NCBI RefSeq assembly: GCF_031458255.1
Contig: NZ_JAVDYC010000001.1
Span: forward strand, 6,519,001-6,583,000
Length of the DNA stretch: 64,000 nt
Origin: Catenuloplanes niger
GTDB taxonomy: Bacteria > Actinomycetota > Actinomycetes > Mycobacteriales > Micromonosporaceae
Reading direction: 5' to 3'
The translations under genes were made by a program, and so were the position numbers. The notes beneath the pieces are model-generated. The model saw nothing but the letters and a program-made list of their open reading frames with translations, made no database searches and was not told the origin of the DNA. Shown piece by piece: positions 52,307 to 61,431 of the stretch; position 1 is the first letter of the stretch; every line of letters starts with the position of its first letter.

Positions 52307-55300
52307 GTGGGCGTGAAGACCTTCATCGAGGGCTGGCCCGTGTGGCGGCAGCTCACCGGCACCGACCCGCTCGGGCGCGGGCTCGCGGCGCAGTCCAGGC
52401 GCTCCAAGGAGCTCACCTCGCGCACCGAGACCGCGGACTCCGTGGCCAAGTCGGTCTGTCCCTACTGCGCGGTCGGCTGCGGCCAGCGCGTGTTCGTCAA
52501 GGACGGGCAGGTCACCCAGATCGAGGGCGACCCGGACAGCCCGATCTCCCGCGGCCGTCTCTGCCCGAAGGGCTCGGCCAGCAAGAGCCTGGTCACGAAC
52601 CCGGACCGGCAGCGCACCGTGCTCTACCGCCGGCCGTTCGGCACGGACTGGGAAGAGCTCGACCTGGACACGGCGATGGAGATGATCGCCGACCGGGTCG
52701 TCGCGGCGCGCGAGCAGACCTGGGAGGACCGGGACGCGGCCGGCCGGCCGCTGAACCGCACGCTCGGCATCGCGAGCCTGGGCGGCGCCACGCTGGACAA
52801 CGAAGAGAACTATCTGATCAAGAAGCTCTTCACCGCGATGGGCGCGATCCAGATCGAGAACCAGGCGCGTATTTGACACTCCGCCACCGTTCCCGGTCTG
52901 GGAACTTCCTTCGGCCGTGGCGGGGCCACCGGGTTCCAGCAGGACCTGGCGAACGCGGACTGCATCATCATCCAGGGCTCGAACATGGCCGAGGCACACC
53001 CGGTCGGGTTCCAGTGGGTGATGGAGGCGAAGAAGCGCGGCGCGACGATCATCCACGTCGACCCGCGGTTCACCCGGACCAGCGCGCTCGCGCACAAGCA
53101 CGTGCCGATCCGGGCCGGTGCGGACATCGCGTTCCTCGGCGGCGTCGTGCGCTACATCCTGGACAACGAGCTCGACTTCCGGGAGTACGTGCTGGCGTAC
53201 ACGAACGCGGCCACGATCGTCTCCGGCGACTTCCAGGACACCGAGGACCTGGACGGGCTCTTCTCCGGCTACGACCCGGAGCACAACGTCTACGACCAGA
53301 CCACCTGGGCGTACGAGGGACAGCGCGCGCAGGCCGACACCGAGGGGGAGGAGCACTCGGAGCGGGAGACCGCGTCCGGACTGCAGCAGGAGTCGCACGG
53401 CGAGCCGATCCCCGGCGGGACGCGCCGGGACGAGACGCTCCAGGACCCGCGGTGCGTCTACCAGATCCTCAAGCGGCACTTCGCGCGCTACACACCGGAG
53501 GTCGTCGAGAGCCTCACCGGCGTACCCCAGGCCGACTTCCTGCGGGTCTGCGAGGCCTGGACGCGGAACTCCGGCCGGGAGCGGACCACGGCGCTGGTCT
53601 ACTCGGTCGGCTGGACCCAGCACAGCGTGGGCGTGCAGTACATCCGGACCGGCGCGATCATCCAGCTGCTGCTCGGCAACATGGGCCGGCCCGGCGGCGG
53701 GATCATGGCGCTGCGCGGGCACGCCAGCATCCAGGGGTCGACCGACATCCCCACGCTGTTCAACCTGCTGCCCGGCTACCTGCCGATGCCGGTCGCGGGC
53801 CGGCACGACACGTTCGACGAGTGGATCGACGGCATCCGGCACCCGGGCCAGAAGGGCTTCTGGGCGAACGCGCGCTCCTACGCGGTCAACCTGCTCAAGG
53901 CGTACTGGGGCGACGCGGCCACGGCGGAGAACGACTACGGGTACGGCTGGATGCCCCGGCTGACCGGCGACCACGGCACCTACCAGCAGGTCCTGAACAT
54001 GATCGACGGGAAGGTCAAGGGCTACTTCCTGCTCGGGCAGAACCCGGCGGTCGGCTCCGCGCACGGCAAGGCGCAGCGGCTCGGCATGGCGAACCTGGAC
54101 TGGCTGGTCGTCCGCGACCTGTACCAGATCGAGAGCGCCACGTTCTGGAGGAACGGGCCGGAGGTCGAGACCGGGGAGATCACGCCGGAGACCTGCCGGA
54201 CCGAGGTGTTCTTCATGCCGGCCGCCAGCCACGTGGAGAAGGAGGGCACGTTCACCCAGACGCAGCGCCTCCTGCAGTGGCGCGAGAAGGCGGTCGACCC
54301 ACCGCAGGACTGCCGCTCGGAGCTGTGGTTCTTCTACCACCTGGGCCGCATGGTCCGGGAGCGGCTGGCCGGCTCGACGCTGCCCCGGGACCGTGCGGTG
54401 CTGGAGCTGGCGTGGGACTACCCGGTGCACGGCGAGGAGCGGGAACCCAGCGCGCTCGACGTGCTCAAGGAGATCAACGGGTACGAGGTGGCGAGCGGCC
54501 GCCCGCTGTCCTCGTTCACCGAGATGAAGGACGACGGCAGCACGCTGGGCGGCTGCTGGATCTACACCGGCGTGTTCCGGGACGGGGTGAACCAGGCCGC
54601 CCGCCGCAAGCCGCGGTCCGCACAGGACGAGGTGGCCGCGGAGTGGGGCTGGGCCTGGCCGGCGAACCGGCGCACGCTCTACAACCGGGCCTCCGCGGAC
54701 CCGGCCGGTGTGCCGTGGTCCCCCCGGAAGGCGTACGTCTGGTGGGACCCGGAGAAGGGCGAGTGGACCGGGAAGGACGTGCCGGACTTCGAGCGGACCA
54801 AGCCGCCGTCCTACCGGCCGCCGGCCGGCGCCACCGGGGTGGACGCGATCGCGGGCGACGACGCCTTCATCATGCAGGGCGACGGGAAGGGCTGGCTGTT
54901 CGTGCCGAGCGGGCTGATCGACGGCCCGATGCCGACGCACTACGAGCCGGCCGAGTCGCCGATCCGCAACCCGCTCTACCGGCAGCAGGGCAACCCGACC
55001 CGGAAGATCTACGTGCGCGCGGACAACGTGATCAACCCGAGTCCGCCGGAGGCGCACAGCGAGGTCTTCCCGTACATCTTCACGGTCAGCCGGCTCACCG
55101 AGCACCACACGGCCGGCGGGATGAGCCGCACGCTGCCGTACCTGGCGGAGCTGCAACCGGGCCTGTTCGTCGAGGTGTCGCCGACGCTGGCCGCCTCGCT
55201 CGGCCTGGCGCACATGGACTGGGCGCACCTGGTGACCGGGCGGTCCGCGGTGGAGGCACGGGTGTTCGTCACCGACCGGCTGCGGCCGCTGCGCGTCGAG

Positions 55301-55567
55301 GGACGGACCGTGCACCAGATCTGGCTGCCGTACCACTTCGGCGCGAACGGCGTGGTCACCGGCGACTCGACGAACGACCTGTTCGGCATCACGCTCGACC
55401 CGAACACGCTGATCCAGGAGAGCAAGATCGGCACGTGTGATCTGGTGCCGGGGCGGCGACCGACGGGTAAGGAATTGCTGGAGTACGTCGCCGACTACCG
55501 GCGCCGGGCCGGCCTGACCGATGACCACGTGACGCCGATCCAGACGACCGGGGATGACGATGGATAG
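52307..55567 (+). CDS. fdhA: selenocysteine-containing formate dehydrogenase alpha subunit
   Basis: 1086 residues, read through an in-frame TGA at 52874-52876 as selenocysteine 190. The context NQARI-U-HSATVPGLGTSFG is the classical active site of Mo/W-bis-MGD formate dehydrogenases, with Sec as the Mo ligand and His191 following. Upstream, CPYCAVGC (51, 54, 58) and LCPKG (86) bind a [4Fe-4S] cluster. Downstream are NADCIIIQGSNMAEAHP, GNMGRPGGGI, and the C-terminal MGD-binding domain (VSRLTEHHTAGGMSR ... TLDPNT). No Tat signal peptide is visible (a hydrophobic stretch is absent near the N-terminus). GTG 52307 is eight bases after GGGAGG; GTG 52298 and 52313 are alternatives. It oxidises formate to CO2 and passes electrons to FdhB. 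Confidence 0.95.
52874..52912 (+). promoter_or_regulatory. UGA-Sec codon with bacterial SECIS-like hairpin
   Basis: Twelve bases after the TGA, GTTCCC (52889-52894) and GGGAAC (52900-52905) form a 6-bp stem with apical loop GGTCT. Further pairing of the flanks is possible. E. coli fdhF has the same GGTCT in the loop of its SECIS at a comparable distance. The hairpin is also coding (residues 195-200), as bacterial SECIS elements must be. Confidence 0.85.
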
Positions 55568-56561
55568 CCTCTTGGGCCCCCAGGATGACAGCCTCTTGGG
55601 CCCCCGGGACGGCGGCCGCTCCGGCCGTATCGATGGTGGTGCTGCCGGTCCGGGGAGGAACAGTCTCTACGGTCCGCTGGATCCGGCGCCGGACGCCGGT
55701 TACGTCGACGCGCCGCCGCGGATGGGGTTCTTCACCGACACCAGCGTGTGCATCGGCTGCAAGGCGTGCGAGGTGGCCTGCAAGGAGTGGAACGGCGTGC
55801 CCGCGGACGGGTACGACCTGCTCGGCCAGTCCTTCGACAACACCGGCGGGCTGACCGCGAACTCGTGGCGGGCGGTGCACTTCATCGAGCAGCCGATGCC
55901 GGCCTCCGCTCCGGCCCCGGCCCCGGCTCCGGCCGCCGCGCCCGTCGCGCTGGGCATGCCGGGGCTCGGGCCGCCGGCCGGCACGGCACGGCCGGACTTC
56001 CGCTGGCTGATGATGTCCAACGTGTGCAAGCACTGCACGCACGCGGCCTGCCTGGACGTGTGCCCGACGGGCGCGCTGTTCCGCACCGAGTTCGGCACGG
56101 TCGTGGTGCAGGAGGACATCTGCAACGGCTGCGGCTACTGCATCCCGGCCTGCCCGTACGGCGTGGTCGACCAGCGCAAGGACGACGGCCGCGCGTGGAA
56201 GTGCACGCTCTGCTACGACCGGATCGGGGACGGGCTCACGCCCGCGTGCGCGCAGGCCTGCCCGACCGAGTCCATCCAGTACGGCGAGCTGTCCGAGCTG
56301 CGGCAGCGGGCCGCCGACCGGGTGGACGCGCTGCGGGCGGCGGGGGAGACCACCGCGCGGCTCTACGGGCACGACGAGAACGACGGTGTCGGCGGCGACG
56401 GCGCGTTCTTCCTGCTCCTCGACGAGCCGGAGGTGTACGGCCTGCCGCCGGACCCGGTCGTCACCACCCGCGACCTGCCTGCGATGTGGAAGCGCGCGGG
56501 CGTGGCCGCGCTGGCGATGGTGGGCGCGGCGATAGTGGCGTTCGCGGGGCGGTCCCGGTGA
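55554..56561 (+). CDS. fdhB: formate dehydrogenase iron-sulfur (beta) subunit
   Basis: 335 residues carrying sites for four [4Fe-4S] clusters: CIGCKACEVACKEW, CKHCTHAACLDVCPTG, CNGCGYCIPACPYG and CTLCYDRI ... ACAQACP. An Ala/Pro-rich linker (about 115-140) and a C-terminal membrane helix (GVAALAMVGAAIVAFAG) anchor it, as in FdhH/FdnH-like subunits. The N-terminus contains a tandem SLLGP(Q/R)D duplication with matching DNA. It overlaps the end of fdhA by 14 bases. It transfers electrons from the molybdenum site to the NrfD-like membrane subunit. Confidence 0.93.
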   Translation: MTMDSLLGPQDDSLLGPRDGGRSGRIDGGAAGPGRNSLYGPLDPAPDAGYVDAPPRMGFFTDTSVCIGCKACEVACKEWNGVPADGYDLLGQSFDNTGGLTANSWRAVHFIEQPMPASAPAPAPAPAAAPVALGMPGLGPPAGTARPDFRWLMMSNVCKHCTHAACLDVCPTGALFRTEFGTVVVQEDICNGCGYCIPACPYGVVDQRKDDGRAWKCTLCYDRIGDGLTPACAQACPTESIQYGELSELRQRAADRVDALRAAGETTARLYGHDENDGVGGDGAFFLLLDEPEVYGLPPDPVVTTRDLPAMWKRAGVAALAMVGAAIVAFAGRSR

Positions 56562-57865
56562 GCGCGGCTCCCGGCACGCCGGAGCGGGACGACGCGGCTC
56601 CGGGCACCGGCCAAGCCGCCGGTCCGGGCGCCGGTCAGCACGGTTCGAGCGTGGGTGCGGGCGGTTCGGGCGTGGGCAAGGCGGGGCAGGGCGTCGACCG
56701 GCGCGGTGAGCGGGACGTGGCCGGCCGGCCGGGACGCCGGGGTCGCTCGCGGTCCCGGGAAGAGATCATGGTGCCGGAGGCCGAGTTCCGGTCGTACTAC
56801 AACCGGCCGATCGTCAAGGCCGCGGTGTGGAAGCACGACATCGCCGCCTACCTGTTCACCGGCGGGCTAGCGGCCGGATCCGCGCTGCTCGGCGCGGGCG
56901 GGGACGTCACCGGGCGGCCCGCGCTGCGCCGCGCCGGACGCCTCGCCGCGCTCGGCGCCATCGGTGCCAGCACATACTTCCTGATCGCCGACCTCGGCCG
57001 CCCGGCCCGCTTCCACCACATGCTGCGGATCGCGCGGCCGACCTCGCCGATGTCGATGGGCACCTGGATCCTCTCCGCGTTCGGCGGCGCGGCCGGGGTC
57101 GCCGCCGCGGCCGAGCTCGCCCCGGCGCTGCTGCCGGAGCGGGGACCGCTCGGCCTGGTCCGGCGCGCGATGCCGGCCACCGGACGCGCGGCCGGGCTCG
57201 CCGCCGCGGCCGTCGCACCCGCGCTCGCCACCTACACCGCGGTGCTGCTCGCGGACACGGCCACGCCGTCCTGGCACGAGGCGTACCCGGAGCTGCCGTT
57301 CGTCTTCGGCGGCAGCGCACTGGCCAGCGGCGCCGCGGTCGGGCTGATCGCGGCGCCGGTGGAGCAGAACGGCCCGGCGGCCCGGCTCGCGGTCGCGGGC
57401 GCGGTCATCGAGCAGATCGCGGCGCACCGGGTCGAACACGGGATGGGGCTGCTCAGCGAGCCGTACCGGCAGGGCCGCGCCGGGACGCTGCTGACGGTGA
57501 GCCGGGCGCTGACCATCGCCGGTACGGTCGGCGCGGTGCTCGGGCGCCGCAGCCGGGTGGTGTCCGCGCTCTCCGGGGCCGCGCTGCTGGCGGCCTCGGC
57601 GGCCACCCGGTTCGGGATCTTCGACGGCGGCGTGGCCTCGGCGCGGGACCCGAAGTACACGGTGATCCCGCAGCGGGCCCGGCTCGCGGCCCGCTCCGGT
57701 GACGCCTCCGGCCCTGGTGAGGTTGCGGATCGTGGTGAGGTTGCGGATCCCGGTGGCGGTGCGGGTTCCGGTGGGACGCCAGCGTCCGGTGGCGTCGCGA
57801 TCACCGGCGGTGCGGTCCTCGGTGACCCCGGTAACGGTGCCGCCGACGACGACCCGCCGCGTTGA
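56558..57865 (+). CDS. NrfD/PsrC-type membrane quinone reductase subunit of formate dehydrogenase
   Basis: 435 residues. GTG overlaps the FdhB stop (GTGA). The first 70 residues are Gly/Ser/Arg-rich and unusual. Then follow MVPEAEFRSYYNRPIVKAAVWKHDIAAYLFTGGLAAGS and about eight to nine membrane helices, including FLIADLGRPARFHHMLRIARPTSPMSMGTW, which is the NrfD signature. It passes electrons to menaquinone in place of cytochrome b. The C-terminal 60 residues are Gly/Asp-rich and probably cytoplasmic. FdhA-FdhB-NrfD is a common actinobacterial arrangement. Confidence 0.9.
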   Translation: MSAAPGTPERDDAAPGTGQAAGPGAGQHGSSVGAGGSGVGKAGQGVDRRGERDVAGRPGRRGRSRSREEIMVPEAEFRSYYNRPIVKAAVWKHDIAAYLFTGGLAAGSALLGAGGDVTGRPALRRAGRLAALGAIGASTYFLIADLGRPARFHHMLRIARPTSPMSMGTWILSAFGGAAGVAAAAELAPALLPERGPLGLVRRAMPATGRAAGLAAAAVAPALATYTAVLLADTATPSWHEAYPELPFVFGGSALASGAAVGLIAAPVEQNGPAARLAVAGAVIEQIAAHRVEHGMGLLSEPYRQGRAGTLLTVSRALTIAGTVGAVLGRRSRVVSALSGAALLAASAATRFGIFDGGVASARDPKYTVIPQRARLAARSGDASGPGEVADRGEVADPGGGAGSGGTPASGGVAITGGAVLGDPGNGAADDDPPR

Positions 57866-58920
57866 CCACGACGTTCGCGCTGGTGGGGTTCGGTTTCCGG
57901 GCCGCCGCGCTGCATCGCGTCGCCGCCGCGCTCGACGGCCTGCACTGCGTCGGCGCGGTCGTCCGCTCGCCGCGCCCGCTGCCCGTACCCGCGTACGGGT
58001 CGCTGGACGAGTGCCTGACCGGCGCCCGGCCGGATTTCGTGATCACCGCGGTGCCGTCGCCGCGGAACCCGGACCTGATCACGGAATGTGTGGCGCGCGG
58101 CGTGCCGGTGCTGGCCGAGACGCCGCCCGCGCCCGACCCGGCCGGACTGCGCGCGCTCTGGGCCGCCGTGGGGCGGAGCGGCCTGGTGCAGGTCGCCGAG
58201 CAGTACCCGCTGATGCCCACGCACGCGGCCCGCGCCGCCGCGGTCCGGACCGGCGTCATCGGCACGCCCACCCAGGTGCACGTCTCCTCGACGCAGCTCT
58301 ACCACGCGGTCGCGCTGATCCGCGGCCTGCTCGGCGCCGGCCACGCGCCCGCGACGGTCCGGGCCAACCGGACCGAGGCGCCGCTGCTGCACCCGCTGGA
58401 CCGGGCCGGCTGGACCGGCGAGACCACGCCGCGCGCGGCCACCACCACGATCGCCACGCTGGACTTCGGCGACGGCCGGTCCGGGCTCTACGACTTCACC
58501 ACCGGGCAGACCCGCAACCTGCTGCGGTTCCGGCGCCTGCTGGTCCGGGGCACGCACGGCGAGCTGCACGACGACGAGATCGTGCACCTGACCGGCCCGC
58601 GGGGGCTCGCCCGGACCGCGCTGTCCCGCCGGCAGAGCGGCCACGAGCTGGACCTGAACGGCTTCGACACCGAGTCGATCACGCTGGGCACCGAGGTGCT
58701 CTGGACCAACCCGTACGCCAGGCGGCGCTGGAACGACGACGAGATCGCCACGGCCGCGCTGCTCGACGCGACCGCGGCCTGGGTGCGCGGCGCGGGCCCG
58801 CCGCCGTACCCGCTGGCGGAAGCGGCCCAGGACCACCTGATCGGGCTCGCGATCGAGGAGTCGGCCGCGTCGGACCGCCCGGTGACGACGACCGTCGAGG
58901 CCTGGACCGCCGACCCGTGA
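57862..58920 (+). CDS. Gfo/Idh/MocA-like oxidoreductase, fdh operon-coupled
   Basis: 352 residues starting with TTG that overlaps the stop of the NrfD-like gene (TTGA). The Rossmann start is FALVGFGFRAAALHRVAAAL, followed by PDFVITAVPSPRNPDLITEC. The EKP catalytic motif of the family is replaced by AETPPAP, so the usual lysine is missing. The C-terminal alpha/beta domain (TPTQVHVSSTQLYHAVALIR ... YDFTTGQTRNLLRF) looks intact. Family members are usually sugar dehydrogenases. Whether it has any part in formate metabolism is unclear, but the translational coupling suggests co-expression. Confidence 0.8.
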   Translation: MTTTFALVGFGFRAAALHRVAAALDGLHCVGAVVRSPRPLPVPAYGSLDECLTGARPDFVITAVPSPRNPDLITECVARGVPVLAETPPAPDPAGLRALWAAVGRSGLVQVAEQYPLMPTHAARAAAVRTGVIGTPTQVHVSSTQLYHAVALIRGLLGAGHAPATVRANRTEAPLLHPLDRAGWTGETTPRAATTTIATLDFGDGRSGLYDFTTGQTRNLLRFRRLLVRGTHGELHDDEIVHLTGPRGLARTALSRRQSGHELDLNGFDTESITLGTEVLWTNPYARRRWNDDEIATAALLDATAAWVRGAGPPPYPLAEAAQDHLIGLAIEESAASDRPVTTTVEAWTADP

Positions 58921-58966
58921 GCGGGGCGCCCGCCACGACGGTGTGCCGGACGCCCCCTTGCGATAC

Positions 58967-59686
58967 TCAGCGGCGACGGCGGTCCGGCAGGTCGGCCTCG
59001 ATGCGCTCCTTACGGACCCGCCCGCCGACCGTCTCCTCGTCCTCGACGGTCTCCGTGCCGAGGCGGACCCGCTCGACCGGCACCGCCTCCGTGCGCACGA
59101 CCGGGCGCTCCGCGTGCAGCGTCACCTCGTGCTCGGACTCGCTGATCGCCGGGCCGGCGAACGCGTCCTCCCGGTTCGCGTCCGTGATCGGCTCGCGTTC
59201 CAGCCGCACCTCCTCACGCTGCACCGGCACGGTGGTCCGCACATCCTCGGTGACCACGTACTTGCGCAGCCGCGCCGTGCCGGTCACGTGCCGTTCCGTA
59301 CCCACGTCGAGCCGCTCCTCGGAACGGGTCATCGCGTCGCGGCCGCCACGGTGCCGGCCGGTGTTCTCACCCCCGGCGTAGTACGCGTACAGGCGCTGCA
59401 CCTCGGCCTGGTCGAGCGGCTCGTCGGCGTCGCTCTCCACCCGCGGCGCCCCCTTGATCGTGGACTTGTCGAACGGCACGAACAGCTCCTCGCCGCGCAG
59501 CTCGGCCCCGCCGAGCGGGATCAGCGTGTCGCGCAGGCCGAACAGGCCGGTCCGCACGCTGACCCACTCGGCGCCGGTGCCGTCCGCCCCCGTCCACACC
59601 TGATCCACGGTGCCGACGCGGTCACCGTCCCGGTCGAAGACGGTGCGGCCAGGAAGGGAGTTCCAGTGCTCGGACGTGATGCTCAT
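58967..59686 (-). CDS. PRC-barrel / DUF2382 stress protein
   Basis: 239 residues. N-terminal PRC barrel (residues 8-85: SLPGRTVFDRDGDRVGTVDQVW ... ELFVPFDKSTIKGAP) and C-terminal DUF2382 (YsnF-like) with ERLDVGTERHVTGTARLRKYVVTEDV, VPVQREEVRLEREP and ETVEDEETVGGRVRKERIE. The pair is common in soil actinomycetes and associated with stress. The biochemical role is unknown. The ATG follows GAGGAGGAACC. It is convergent with the oxidoreductase gene. Confidence 0.9.
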   Translation of the reverse strand: MSITSEHWNSLPGRTVFDRDGDRVGTVDQVWTGADGTGAEWVSVRTGLFGLRDTLIPLGGAELRGEELFVPFDKSTIKGAPRVESDADEPLDQAEVQRLYAYYAGGENTGRHRGGRDAMTRSEERLDVGTERHVTGTARLRKYVVTEDVRTTVPVQREEVRLEREPITDANREDAFAGPAISESEHEVTLHAERPVVRTEAVPVERVRLGTETVEDEETVGGRVRKERIEADLPDRRRR

Positions 59687-59801
59687 GGTTCCTCCTCGTA
59701 TCGCCGTGCTCGTGTCCTCTCGGACGAACAGGCGATACCCGGGTTACACAGAGCGATTCAGTCGGACACGAAAGGTGACATGAGTGAGCGGTTCGCTCAT
59801 G

Positions 59802-60797
59802 TCAGCGGACGATCAGCGTGCGTCCGTGCTGGTCAGCCGCGCGCAGCTCGCCGATCACCGGGTGTCCCGGGACCTCGCCCGCGATCAGCAGACCGCCGGA
59901 CGTCTGCGCGTCCGCGAGCAGCAGCAGCTCGTCCTCGGGTACGCCGTCCGCGTCCAGGTGCGGCCGGACCCAGTCCAGGTTGCGCCGGGTGCCGCCGCTG
60001 ACGAACCCGTCCGCGAGCGCGGCCCGCGCACCGTCCAGGTAGGGCACCGCAGACGCGTCCACGAACGCGGTCACACCACTGGCCCGGGCGAGTTTGTGCA
60101 GATGCCCGAGGAGCCCGAAGCCGGTCACGTCGGTGGCCGCGACCGCGCCCGCCGCCACCGCCGCCTCGGCCGCGTCCCGGTTCAGCATGGTCATCGCGGC
60201 CACCGCGTGCGGGAACGCCTCGCCGGTCGCCTTGTGCCGGCTGTTCAGCACGCCGACGCCGAGCGGCTTGGTCAGCGTCAGCGGCACGCCGGGCCGCCCC
60301 GCGTCGTTGCGCAGCAGCCGGTCCGGGTCGACCAGGCCGGTCACGGCCATGCCGTACTTCGGCTCCGGGTCGTCGACGCTGTGCCCGCCCGCGACCGGGC
60401 AGCCGGCCGACCGGGCCACGTCCAGGCCGCCGCGCAGCACCTCCGCGGCCAGCTCCATCGGCAGCAGGTCACGCGGCCAGGCCAGCAGGTTGATCGCGAC
60501 GATCGGCGTGCCGCCCATGGCGTACACGTCGGACAGCGCGTTCGCGGCCGCGATCCGCCCCCAGTCGTACGCGTCGTCCACCACCGGCGTGAAGAAGTCC
60601 GCCGTGGACACCACCGCGCGATCCGCCCCGATCCGGACCACCGCCGCGTCGTCCCCGTCGTCCAGCCCCACGATCAGCTCACGCTCCGCGTCGTGCGGGG
60701 CGCCGCGCAGGCCCGCGACCACCGCTTCCACCTCACCCGGGGGAATCTTGCAGGCACAGCCACCGCCGTGCGCATAACCCGTCAGACGTACCGTCAT
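59802..60797 (-). CDS. selD: selenophosphate synthetase SelD
   Basis: 331 residues. The N-terminal active-site loop is GYAHGGGCACKIPP, with the catalytic Cys and Lys. Further signatures are STADFFTPVVDDAYDWGRIAAANALSDVYAMGG, VAGGHSVDDPEPKYG, ATDVTGFGLLGH and DAQTSGGLL. It makes selenophosphate from selenide and ATP, the selenium donor for tRNA-Sec charging by SelA. It uses Cys, not Sec, so it is not itself a selenoprotein. It is divergent from tRNA-Sec, 38 bases away. Confidence 0.97.
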   Translation of the reverse strand: MTVRLTGYAHGGGCACKIPPGEVEAVVAGLRGAPHDAERELIVGLDDGDDAAVVRIGADRAVVSTADFFTPVVDDAYDWGRIAAANALSDVYAMGGTPIVAINLLAWPRDLLPMELAAEVLRGGLDVARSAGCPVAGGHSVDDPEPKYGMAVTGLVDPDRLLRNDAGRPGVPLTLTKPLGVGVLNSRHKATGEAFPHAVAAMTMLNRDAAEAAVAAGAVAATDVTGFGLLGHLHKLARASGVTAFVDASAVPYLDGARAALADGFVSGGTRRNLDWVRPHLDADGVPEDELLLLADAQTSGGLLIAGEVPGHPVIGELRAADQHGRTLIVR

Positions 60798-60835
60798 GAT
60801 CCGACTCTCGCACGCCCCTTGCTACGCTGCTCGCC

Positions 60836-60931
60836 GAAGGCGATCGAGTGGCTGGTGCCCTCCCCGATCTTCAAAATCGGTGTGACCGAGTCTCTCGGTC
60901 AGGCGGGTTCGATTCCCGTCCGCCTTCGCCA
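60836..60931 (+). tRNA. selC: tRNA-Sec (anticodon UCA)
   Basis: 96 bases including an encoded CCA. Acceptor strands are GAAGGCG (60836-60842) and CGCCTTC (60921-60927), with discriminator G60928. The anticodon stem CCGAT/ATCGG flanks the loop CTTCAAA, with anticodon TCA at 60871-60873. The long variable arm GACCGAG...TCGGTC and T arm CGGGTTCGATTCCCG are clear. The extra-long variable arm and length are diagnostic of tRNA-Sec. It decodes the UGA in fdhA with SelB. Confidence 0.96.
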
Positions 60932-60954
60932 ACCCCCCTGGGGCGGCTCGCCCG

Positions 60955-61431
60955 TCAGCTGCGGACGCTGAAGACGTGCGGTCCGGTTTCGCCGGCTCGC
61001 ACCAGGCCGAGCGTGACGGCCGGCAGGCCCAACCGCACCGTCATCGTCTGCACGGCTTCGCGTACGAACGGAATCACCGAGATCACGGCGGTCTTCTCGA
61101 TGAATCGCTGCACGAGTTCGCCGCTCAACTCCGCGCCCGCGAGCGCCTCGGTGAAAGCGAAGGTCTGGACCAGCGTGAGCCCGAGGCGCGCCACGTCGAC
61201 GTCGCCGGTGGATCGCAGGACGGAGTCGAAGGACCACCGTAGCTGCATGGAGTCGTCATCTCGGCGGAAGTCGACATCGAGAACAGGGTCGAAGTCCCGG
61301 ATCGCGCTCGAGGCGTAGTCGAGTAGTTCGCTGTGCCATCGCACCACCCGAATGTCGATCAGCTCGACTCCCTGGATGACGGTCCAGAGGTCGGAGTCGG
61401 TCTCCACCGGGCGGCTCGTCGTCTCCGTCAT
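60955..61431 (-). CDS. SecB-like chaperone-domain protein
   Basis: 158 residues. The C-terminal segment VISVIPFVREAVQTMTVRLGLPAVTLGLVR aligns with the SecB pattern F-P-x-x-R-E-x-I-x-x-x-x-x-R-x-G-x-P-x-x-x-L-x-P-V, and the preceding beta-strand pattern fits. Its ATG overlaps the stop of the HTH gene (ATGA), so they are co-translated. SecB-like proteins beside HTH regulators act as the chaperone of toxin-antitoxin-chaperone (TAC) systems in mycobacteria. That assignment is inferred. Codon use is less GC-biased than in neighbouring genes. Confidence 0.6.
   Translation of the reverse strand: MTETTSRPVETDSDLWTVIQGVELIDIRVVRWHSELLDYASSAIRDFDPVLDVDFRRDDDSMQLRWSFDSVLRSTGDVDVARLGLTLVQTFAFTEALAGAELSGELVQRFIEKTAVISVIPFVREAVQTMTVRLGLPAVTLGLVRAGETGPHVFSVRS

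Noticed and set aside
52307-52985. Formate dehydrogenase as a pseudogene split by a nonsense codon
   Set aside because: The frame is intact on both sides, the TGA is at the canonical Sec site, a SECIS-like hairpin follows and the decoding genes are next door.
52202-55528. 1108-codon minus-strand ORF opposite fdhA
   Set aside because: Shadow of the formate dehydrogenase gene caused by high GC.
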